Assembly (NCBI GenBank): GCA_020724945.1
Contig: DYFX01000045.1
Coordinates: 1 to 9,399, forward strand
From: Candidatus Paceibacter sp.
GTDB taxonomy: Bacteria > Patescibacteriota > Patescibacteriia > SG8-24 > DYFX01
Direction of reading: 5' to 3'
DNA length: 9,399 nucleotides
Below, one piece after another: positions 1 through 5,143 of the stretch; position 1 is the first letter of the stretch, and each line of letters begins with the position of its first letter. Both the position numbers and the translations under genes were made by a program. The notes below the pieces were generated by a model. It had not been told where the DNA came from. It made no database searches and was given only the letters and a program-made list of their open reading frames with translations.

Positions 1-1
1 C

Positions 2-454
2 GTGCCGGTAGCGCGCCTCGCCATCGTCGGCGACGGCGACCTTCGCGCTTCCTATGAACGGCGCGCGCTCGAGCTCGGCATCGACAAGCGCGTCTGGTTC
101 GTCGGCAAGGTGCCCGACGAACACCTCCAGGAGTGCTTCGGCCACGCCCGCGTCCATGTCCTGCCCTCCATCGACCGCTCCGAAGCCTTCGGCATCGTGA
201 CCGCGGAGGCGGCCGCCTGCGGCGTCCCGTCCGTCGTCTCCGACCTTCCGGGCGTGCGCACCGTCGTCGAGGACGGCGTCACGGGCCTCCGCGTCCCGCC
301 GAACGACGCCGCCGCCCTGGCGCGCGCCCTCACGGACCTGCTCGTCGCCGAGGAGCGCGCCGCCGCCATGGGCCGCGCCGCCCGTGCGCGCGCCGAACGC
401 CTCTACGCCCGCCCCATCGCCGACAAGGCCGTCGTCGCCGCCGTCATCGGCTGA
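2..454 (+). CDS. GT4-family glycosyltransferase, C-terminal part (cut by left edge)
   Basis: This is the nucleotide-sugar-binding C-terminal domain of a GT-B fold retaining glycosyltransferase (family GT4), a cytoplasmic enzyme that moves a sugar from a nucleotide donor to a glycan or lipid acceptor. In the visible 150 residues there is a glycine turn VGDGD (about residues 9-13), then FVGKVPDEHL, and the family's EX7E signature, with E61 and E69 in SEAFGIVTAE. This is followed by GVPSVVSDLPGVRTVVEDGVTGLRVPP, the usual donor-pocket segment. The C-terminal helix of the family follows, and the stop codon is at 452-454. The reading frame is open to the left edge, so the GTG at position 2 is not taken as the true start; the acceptor-binding N-terminal domain lies outside. 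Donor and acceptor cannot be told from this part. No clear terminator follows. The next gene is convergent. Confidence 0.93.
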   Translation: MPVARLAIVGDGDLRASYERRALELGIDKRVWFVGKVPDEHLQECFGHARVHVLPSIDRSEAFGIVTAEAAACGVPSVVSDLPGVRTVVEDGVTGLRVPPNDAAALARALTDLLVAEERAAAMGRAARARAERLYARPIADKAVVAAVIG

Positions 455-522
455 CGCCGCGCCCACCGCCCGCGCGCGACATCCGCGACCCTCCCCCGAA
501 CCCCGCATCGCCTGAAAATGAC

Positions 523-541
523 CTTGTACGGATTTGCGTCA
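523..541 (-). repeat. 19-bp direct repeat, copy A, just past the 3' end of the PaaX-like gene
   Basis: The + strand reads CTTGTACGGATTTGCGTCA. It matches 18 of 19 bases of the copy at 1069-1087, in the same orientation and 546 bp away. The two copies bracket the PaaX-like gene closely: this one begins 17 bp beyond the stop codon. The single mismatch turns the ATG start codon of the other copy into ATC (minus strand). Identity stops at the repeat ends. It could be an operator, the trace of a duplicated or inserted gene unit, or a recombination site. Confidence 0.85.
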
Positions 542-552
542 CCTGACGCAAA
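533..552. repeat. Perfect inverted repeat downstream of the PaaX-like gene
   Basis: TTTGCGTCA, a CC spacer, and TGACGCAAA form 9-bp arms without a mismatch. The left arm is the inner end of direct-repeat copy A. As RNA it would fold into an 8-bp stem with a 4-base loop, but no run of T follows on the minus strand, so an intrinsic terminator is not well supported. A dimeric protein-binding site (half-site TGACGCAAA) fits better; the same half-site sits once immediately before and into the start codon of the PaaX-like gene. Confidence 0.8.
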
Positions 553-557
553 ACGGT

Positions 558-1079
558 TCACGGTCCTTTTTCGTTTCCGTTCAGGATCCGCACCCATTTC
601 GCGGCGCCGCTCCGCCTGATGAACGCCAGCATCGGCTCCGTGACATCGCGGCGGGTGGACCAAAGGCTCTGCTGCAGCATGCGGAAACCGGCGGTCTTCA
701 GGAACCTGCGGAACGCGTCGCGCGCCGCGCGCTGGGTGACCGGGAAGTCGAACGCGACGAAGGTCATCGAACCGTCGCCGAGTTTCGGTGCCGCCAAAAT
801 CCGCTCTTTCAGCAGGCGGATACGGCCCTCTTCGGCCAACGCGACCCGTATCCGGTCGCCGACGCGCTTGGTCTCGATCAGCTTCGCGCGTCTGGCGGCG
901 CGGATCCAGGCACGCATTTCCCATGCGCGCCGCTCCCGGACGACCCGGCGGATACCTTCGAGCCCCTGCCCGACGAGCACGCGCTGATGGCTCCTGGTCG
1001 TCAGCAGGACTTCGAACCCGAAGGACGCCGCCTCAAGCGCCTCGATCACGGCCCGTCTCGTTTTTTCGCTTGTACGCAT
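558..1079 (-). CDS. PaaX-like regulator with Cas2-like domain (compact, 173 aa)
   Basis: This is a predicted DNA-binding repressor of the PaaX-like type. The first 75 or so residues are helical and basic and fit a winged helix-turn-helix; residues 102-168 look like the Cas2-fold (ferredoxin-like) domain. Visible family marks are VAFDFP (D111, P113), RDAFRRFLKTAGF (120-132) and LQQSLWSTRRD (135-145), the pattern of beta strand, arginine-rich helix, GF turn and LQxSxW strand typical of PaaX and Cas2 relatives. Classical PaaX proteins are about 300 residues; this one lacks the extra C-terminal domain. The start at 1079 (MRTSEKT) is chosen because homologous-looking sequence begins there and the longer open frame to 1595 runs antisense through the next gene. 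There is no Shine-Dalgarno sequence and no convincing promoter; the start codon lies inside a 19-bp repeat. No cas genes or CRISPR repeats are nearby, so a CRISPR role is unlikely. The regulated genes are unknown; autoregulation or control of the divergent glycosyltransferase is plausible. Confidence 0.83.
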   Translation of the reverse strand: MRTSEKTRRAVIEALEAASFGFEVLLTTRSHQRVLVGQGLEGIRRVVRERRAWEMRAWIRAARRAKLIETKRVGDRIRVALAEEGRIRLLKERILAAPKLGDGSMTFVAFDFPVTQRAARDAFRRFLKTAGFRMLQQSLWSTRRDVTEPMLAFIRRSGAAKWVRILNGNEKGP

Positions 1080-1087
1080 TTGCGTCA
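1069..1087 (-). repeat. 19-bp direct repeat, copy B, covering the start codon of the PaaX-like gene
   Basis: The + strand reads CTTGTACGCATTTGCGTCA, the partner of 523-541. On the minus strand it gives TGACGCAA, the ATG start, and CGTACAAG, so it covers codons 1-3. It contains a small dyad, ACGCA-TT-TGCGT (1074-1085). Its position across the initiation site is what an autoregulatory operator would need, because a bound protein would block RNA polymerase or a leaderless start. Confidence 0.8.
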
Positions 1088-1134
1088 GGGGTGAGTTTTC
1101 GTGCCGAGGCGTTCCTACGCGGGCGCCGCCGCGG

Positions 1135-1163
1135 ATGTCAACGGCCCCCTTTTTTGCTATACT
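1135..1163 (+). promoter_or_regulatory. Extended -10 promoter of the GT4 gene
   Basis: The -10 hexamer TATACT (1158-1163) is preceded by TGC, making an extended -10. A weak -35, ATGTCA (1135-1140, 4 of 6 matches to TTGACA), lies at the ideal 17-bp spacing. Transcription would start near 1170, only about 3 bases before the ATG at 1173, so the message would be practically leaderless. Confidence 0.72.
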
Positions 1164-1172
1164 TCCGTCATC

Positions 1173-2453
1173 ATGCGCATCTGCCTGATTTCCAACTTGT
1201 ATCCTCCGCACGCGCGCGGCGGCGCGGAACGCGTCGTCGAGACGGAGGCGCGCGCGCTCAAGGCGCTCGGGCACGAGGTTTCGGTCATCACGGCCGAACC
1301 CGTCCGGCCCGACGGCAGCGTCGAGCCGCGGATGACGGAGGAGTCCGGCGTCCGCGTCTGGCGGTTCCATCCGCTCAATCTTTTCTTCTACGGCGAGATC
1401 GGCCGGCATTCCGCGCCGGCGCGCCTCCTCTGGCACGCCTGGGACGCGAAGAACGCGCACGCCGCCGGCGTCATCGGGCGCATCCTGCAGGCGGAACGCC
1501 CCGATGTCGTCCATACCCACAACCTGAAGGGGCTGGGCTTGTCCGTGCCGCGCGTCATCCGCAAGCTCGGCATCCGCCACGCGCACACCCTGCACGATGT
1601 CCAGCTCGTCGCGCCCTCCGGGCTCATCATCAAAGGCCGCGAAAGCGGCTTCGGAGTGACCGATCCGGTCTCGCGGATGTTCGCCGCCTCCGCCCGCCGC
1701 GCGTTCGGTTCGCCCGACCTCGTCATCTCGCCGTCGAAGTTCCTGCTCGATTTCTATCGCGCCCGCGGATTCTTCCCGTCATCGCACGGCGTCTTCCTGC
1801 CGAATCCCGCGCCGCGCGCCGCGCCGGCGCCGCACGCGCCGTCGGTCGAGACGCGCTTCCTGTTCCTCGGACAGGTCGAACGGCACAAGGGCATCCTCCT
1901 GCTCATCGAGGCGTTCCGCCGGCTCGCCAAGGACCGGCCGAAGATCCGTCTCGACATCGTGGGCGCGGGTTCCCTGGACGAAGAGGCGCGGCGCATCGCC
2001 GGCAAGGATGTCCGCATCGCCTTCTTCGGCAAGAAGAGCCCCGCCCAGTTCACGGAGATGTTCTCGAAGGCCGAGTACGCGGTCGTGCCGTCGCTCTGCT
2101 ACGAGAACGCGCCGACCGTCATCGTCGAATCGTTCGCCTACGGCGTGCCGGTCATCGCGGCCGACATCGGCGGCGCCGCCGAACTCGTGCGGCACGGCGA
2201 GAACGGCCTCGTCTTCGAGGCGGGGAGCGTCGCCTCGCTCGTCGCCATGATGAAGCGCGCCTGCGACGAGAAGGGCGCCTGGCCCGCGCGTTCGAAGGCC
2301 GCGCGCCGCTCGGCCGATCTCCTCACCGAAGAGCGCCACGCCGAACGGCTCGTCTCCCTCTATACCGAAAAGGACCTCGCGCTGCCGCACGAAGGTCCCG
2401 TGGTGCCGATCCGCTACCGGGCCAAGCCTACGGAAGCGTATACCGGAAGATGA
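1173..2453 (+). CDS. GT4-family glycosyltransferase, complete
   Basis: A 426-residue GT-B fold glycosyltransferase of family GT4, predicted cytoplasmic or bound to the membrane face. The N-terminal acceptor domain opens with MRICLISNLYPPHARGGAERVV, where the GGAE loop (16-19) contacts the nucleotide sugar phosphates in this family, and continues with DVVHTHN (111-117). The C-terminal donor domain holds FLFLGQVERHKG (229-240; the basic residues usually bind diphosphate), DIVGAGSLDE (261-270) and the EX7E motif, E311 and E319 in ENAPTVIVE, followed by GVPVIAADIGGAAELV. The ATG at 1173 is preferred over an in-frame GTG at 1101: the family's first strand begins exactly there, and the promoter lies between the two. 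No Shine-Dalgarno sequence is present. Its 3' end overlaps the convergent membrane gene by 26 bp. Donor sugar and acceptor are unknown; a role in surface glycan synthesis is inferred from the neighbours. Confidence 0.95.
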   Translation: MRICLISNLYPPHARGGAERVVETEARALKALGHEVSVITAEPVRPDGSVEPRMTEESGVRVWRFHPLNLFFYGEIGRHSAPARLLWHAWDAKNAHAAGVIGRILQAERPDVVHTHNLKGLGLSVPRVIRKLGIRHAHTLHDVQLVAPSGLIIKGRESGFGVTDPVSRMFAASARRAFGSPDLVISPSKFLLDFYRARGFFPSSHGVFLPNPAPRAAPAPHAPSVETRFLFLGQVERHKGILLLIEAFRRLAKDRPKIRLDIVGAGSLDEEARRIAGKDVRIAFFGKKSPAQFTEMFSKAEYAVVPSLCYENAPTVIVESFAYGVPVIAADIGGAAELVRHGENGLVFEAGSVASLVAMMKRACDEKGAWPARSKAARRSADLLTEERHAERLVSLYTEKDLALPHEGPVVPIRYRAKPTEAYTGR

Positions 2454-4554
2454 ACAGCTTGCCGCCGCCGATCTCCTGCCAGGAGTCGGCGGTCTTTTTG
2501 GCCGCCTCGACGATGCGCGCGCCGTCGGTCCAGTAGTCGTTGACGACGAAGAAGGCCTGCCCGACCCCGATGTCGCGCATGGCGGCTTCCATCGTCGCGC
2601 GCGACGGGCCGTCGTAGACCATCTCGAGGTAGCGGCGGTAGAGCGGCGCGCCGGTCGGGATGGCGTAGTAGAACTGGTCGCCGTAGTAGGTGCGGAAGCC
2701 GTACTCGCGCAGCGCGGCCGCGGAGACGGATTGGTTGGCGAGGACGACATACGGTCCGATGGCGTGCGTGCCGATCCATCGGACGGCTTCGACATCGTGT
2801 CCGGAGGTCGAATAGCCGCGGCTGTAGCGGTAGTCGTCGAGGCGGGGGAAGGCGCCGTAGGCCAGCGCGGCGACGGCCGCGGCGAAGACGAGCGCCATCA
2901 GGAAGCGCACGGCGGCGTCGGTCCGTCCGAGCGCGCGCCACCACCACGCGAAGGCGGCCAGGACGAGCGGCGAAGCGGCCAAGAGACCCGCTTCGTAGAG
3001 CCGTGCGGCGTAGTTGCCCTGCTCGTAGCCGATGACGCCTTCGAAGGTGAAGCCCGTCCGCAAGATCGAGGAGCCGGCCAGGAGCGCGAGCGACAGTCCG
3101 CCGAGCGCGAGCGCCGAACGGCGATACGGCTTCTTCCGTCCGAGGAGCCACGCCCCGGCGCCGGCCAGCAGGAACCAGAAGAGGTCATAGTTGCGGTCGA
3201 TGAATTCCGCGAAATCGAGAAGCGGGCGGTAGCGCGTCTCGATGCCCGGCCCTTCGAACGGGACATTCTCGACGAGCGTCGCGATCGGCTTCGAGAAGGC
3301 GGCTTCGATCGGCAGGCTGCCCTTGCCCTCGCGCAGCGAGAAGGCGAGCGGCACCGCCAGCGCGGCCACGCCGACCAGGATGCCGAAGACGACGCCCTTG
3401 GCGAGGCGCGCCATCGGGATGCCGTCGTGCCGGAGCTTCACGGTCATGAGCAGCGCGGCGGCGAAGGCGGCCGGGATGCCGGCCAGGGGGTGCGCCGCGA
3501 GCGACGCGGCCGCCAGCGCCAGCACGAAGCCGAGCGGGGGGCGGTGCGCGTGGAGCCAGGCCGCGCCGATCATGACGGTCAGCAGGAAGAACAGGTTGGA
3601 GACCCCCTGCGGCGTGGTCGAGACGAACGAGGCGAGCGGCAGGAGGAAGACGCCGAGCGCGCCCACGAGCGCGAGCGGCCGCGCCACGCCGAAGCCGCGG
3701 CGGAGCAGCCAGGCGGCGGAGACGGGCAGGAAGAGCGCGGTCATGACGGGCAGGAGGAAGCGGTCGACGCCTTCGACGCCGAGGCGGAAGAGCTTGGCGA
3801 TCACGGTCACGAGCGCGTACTGCCCGACATAGTACGGCGTCTTCGGCGTGACGGCGCCCTCCGCCGCCACGAGCCGCTCGGCGGCCTGATGCACGAACGG
3901 ATCGAACCCGTAGCCGACGGCGTAGACGAGCGCGGCGGGCGCGAGCAGCGCGAAGAGATGGAGCGCCATCGCGCCGAGCGCGAGATGCGGGTAGCGCTTG
4001 CGGTAGGCGAGCGCGGCGAGGCAGGCGGTGCCGAGACCGATCCAGAGGAAGAAGATGGGCGGCACGGCTTCCCACGGGGTACGGATGGCCTCTTCGGTGC
4101 GCGCGCCGACGAGCCATCGGAGCGCGGCGGCGTCGCAGAGGGCCGCGAGGACGAGGAGGACGGCCGAGAGCGAATCTTCGGGCGCCGTCTTCTCGACCGT
4201 CAACGCTTCCGTTTCCGTCTTCTCGCGCCGCGACGACGCGAACGGCGTGAACGCGAAGACGACCCACGGCAAGGTGACGAGGAGCCAGGAGAGCCCGATG
4301 GCGTCGAGGCGATAGGCGTAGTAGACGACGGTGCCGAAGACGGCCGTGAGCGCGAGCGCGCCCAAGAGACCGAACGCCCAGCGGATCGGCCGCCGTTCCT
4401 CCGGAAACGCCATCCGCCCCGTCAGTTGCGTGAGGCCGGCGAGGAACAGGAGGCCGCCCAGGGGCCGCAAGACGCCCAAGGCCGCCGAGGCGAACCCGAG
4501 CGAAGCCAGGGCTCCGCCGATGGACGCCAAAATGGTAGAATGAAGCGGCTTCAT
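2428..4554 (-). CDS. Large GT-C-like multi-spanning membrane protein (probable lipid-linked sugar glycosyltransferase)
   Basis: A 708-residue integral membrane protein. By eye it has roughly 14-18 hydrophobic segments, among them about 8-26, 59-80, 87-105, 130-149, 164-184, 191-213, 266-284, 291-312, 341-373, 386-406, 457-472, 480-498, 520-538 and 549-567. A soluble tail of about 140 residues follows (570-708), which should face outside. The loop after the seventh segment reads GYGFDPFVHQAAERL (214-228); an acidic residue next to a histidine and an amphipathic helix at such a place recalls the first outer loop of GT-C enzymes (PMT, ArnT, STT3 type), where an aspartate is catalytic. The tail starts with HDVEAVRWIG (586-595), a form seen in membrane glycosyltransferases. 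The exact family cannot be named. Residues 108-128 are a charged cytosolic-type linker. The ATG at 4554 directly follows an extended -10, giving a leaderless message. It is divergent to the phosphatidyltransferase operon. Confidence 0.8.
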   Translation of the reverse strand: MKPLHSTILASIGGALASLGFASAALGVLRPLGGLLFLAGLTQLTGRMAFPEERRPIRWAFGLLGALALTAVFGTVVYYAYRLDAIGLSWLLVTLPWVVFAFTPFASSRREKTETEALTVEKTAPEDSLSAVLLVLAALCDAAALRWLVGARTEEAIRTPWEAVPPIFFLWIGLGTACLAALAYRKRYPHLALGAMALHLFALLAPAALVYAVGYGFDPFVHQAAERLVAAEGAVTPKTPYYVGQYALVTVIAKLFRLGVEGVDRFLLPVMTALFLPVSAAWLLRRGFGVARPLALVGALGVFLLPLASFVSTTPQGVSNLFFLLTVMIGAAWLHAHRPPLGFVLALAAASLAAHPLAGIPAAFAAALLMTVKLRHDGIPMARLAKGVVFGILVGVAALAVPLAFSLREGKGSLPIEAAFSKPIATLVENVPFEGPGIETRYRPLLDFAEFIDRNYDLFWFLLAGAGAWLLGRKKPYRRSALALGGLSLALLAGSSILRTGFTFEGVIGYEQGNYAARLYEAGLLAASPLVLAAFAWWWRALGRTDAAVRFLMALVFAAAVAALAYGAFPRLDDYRYSRGYSTSGHDVEAVRWIGTHAIGPYVVLANQSVSAAALREYGFRTYYGDQFYYAIPTGAPLYRRYLEMVYDGPSRATMEAAMRDIGVGQAFFVVNDYWTDGARIVEAAKKTADSWQEIGGGKLFIFRYTLP
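4533..4541 (+). promoter_or_regulatory. Extended -10 element for the phosphatidyltransferase operon
   Basis: TGGTAGAAT carries a TGn extension and the hexamer TAGAAT (4536-4541; 5 of 6 matches to TATAAT). Transcription would start near 4548, leaving a leader of about 29 bases before the ATG at 4577. No good -35 is seen at 17 bp. The element lies inside codons 5-8 of the divergent membrane gene. Confidence 0.5.
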
Positions 4555-4560
4555 AGCCTG

Positions 4561-4569
4561 ATTCTACCA
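4561..4569 (-). promoter_or_regulatory. Extended -10 element for the 708-residue membrane protein gene
   Basis: On the minus strand this is TGGTAGAAT, the same nine bases as the element at 4533-4541 on the other strand. The hexamer TAGAAT (4566 down to 4561) ends six bases before the ATG at 4554, so the transcript would begin at or next to the start codon. No convincing -35 is visible. Confidence 0.6.
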
Positions 4570-4576
4570 CAGGACG

Positions 4577-5143
4577 ATGCCCGCGAAGACCTACCCGCAC
4601 GACCGCTTCCTGGCGGCCACGGTGCTCAAGCTCGTGCCGAAAGAGACGACGCCCAACCAGATCACGGTGGCGCGCATGTTCATGACGCCCATGGTGCTCT
4701 GGCTGCTCTACGAGGGCCGGTATGATCTGGCGGTGCCGTTCTTCCTGGTGACGGCTTTCACCGACATGCTCGACGGCTCGCTCGCCCGCACGCGCGACCA
4801 GGTGACCGAATGGGGCAAGCTCTGGGATCCGGTCGCCGACAAGCTGCTGATCGGCCTCGTCGCGCTGCTCCTGCTCACGCGCCACTTCCCGCCGGAGCTC
4901 GCGGTCGTCGTCATCGGCCTCGAGGCGGCCTTCCTGGCCGGCGGCTGGTACCGCAAGACGCAGGGCGAGATCGTCTCCGCCAACTGGTGGGGGAAGTTCA
5001 AGATGCTCTCCCAAGTCCTCGGCGTGACGCTCTTCATGATCTTCCTGCAGACCGGCGTCGCCGCGCTCGCGACGGCGTCCTACCTCGTCTTCGGCGTCGC
5101 TTGCGTCCTGGCGCTCGGAAGCCTCTTCCGCCACGGCCTATGA
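4577..5143 (+). CDS. CDP-alcohol phosphatidyltransferase (PgsA-like)
   Basis: A 188-residue integral membrane enzyme of the CDP-alcohol phosphatidyltransferase family. Members join a CDP-linked lipid to an alcohol such as glycerol-3-phosphate or inositol phosphate, releasing CMP, on the cytoplasmic side. The complete signature D-x2-D-G-x2-A-R-x8-G-x3-D-x3-D is present: D63, D66, G67, A70, R71, G80, D84 and D88, which bind two metal ions and the cytidine diphosphate. The N-terminal TPNQITVAR (25-33) is the usual amphipathic entry of this family. About five or six hydrophobic segments follow. The length is normal. Substrate cannot be decided; a PgsA-like phosphatidylglycerophosphate synthase is the simplest choice. 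The only Shine-Dalgarno-like bases, AGGA at 4571-4574, lie too close to the ATG. It is the first gene of the cluster, and its TGA overlaps the next ATG (ATGA). Confidence 0.93.
   Translation: MPAKTYPHDRFLAATVLKLVPKETTPNQITVARMFMTPMVLWLLYEGRYDLAVPFFLVTAFTDMLDGSLARTRDQVTEWGKLWDPVADKLLIGLVALLLLTRHFPPELAVVVIGLEAAFLAGGWYRKTQGEIVSANWWGKFKMLSQVLGVTLFMIFLQTGVAALATASYLVFGVACVLALGSLFRHGL

Larger units (their letters stand above)
4533..4569. repeat. Nested inverted repeats at the divergent start region
   Basis: The outer arms TGGTAGAAT (4533-4541) and ATTCTACCA (4561-4569) are a perfect 9-bp inverted repeat with a 19-bp spacer. Inside is a second dyad, ATGAAGC-G-GCTTCAT (4540-4554), which ends with the start codon of the minus-strand gene. 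The arms coincide with the two opposed -10 elements, so the symmetry may simply reflect the promoters, or may also be an operator. Confidence 0.75.

Noticed and set aside
455..557. Possible small gene or RNA between the two convergent genes at the left
   Set aside because: Only 103 bp, with no start, promoter or stable structure apart from the repeat and palindrome already listed.
523..1087. CRISPR remnant, suggested by short repeats next to a Cas2-fold gene
   Set aside because: Only two repeat copies, the spacing equals a gene rather than a spacer, and no cas1 or other cas gene is visible.
1121..1155. Terminator-like hairpin (8-bp stem with one mismatch, 13-base loop) followed by six T on the + strand
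   Set aside because: No + strand gene ends before it, it overlaps the GT4 promoter, and the stem has a mismatch in very GC-rich DNA; probably chance, although premature arrest of read-through from the left cannot be excluded.
1101..1172. 24-residue N-terminal extension of the GT4 gene from a GTG
   Set aside because: The family's first strand begins at 1173 and the extended -10 at 1155-1163 would be inside the extension.
2731..4725. 664-codon open frame antisense to the large membrane protein gene
   Set aside because: Its product is a charged, Arg/Glu/Gly-rich sequence without domains, as expected from the opposite strand of a GC-rich gene; the minus-strand frame has clear membrane segments and a start with promoter.
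3185..5134. 649-codon minus-strand open frame through the phosphatidyltransferase and membrane genes
   Set aside because: Low-complexity Arg/Ala-rich product running antisense through a gene with a complete family signature; a high-GC artefact.
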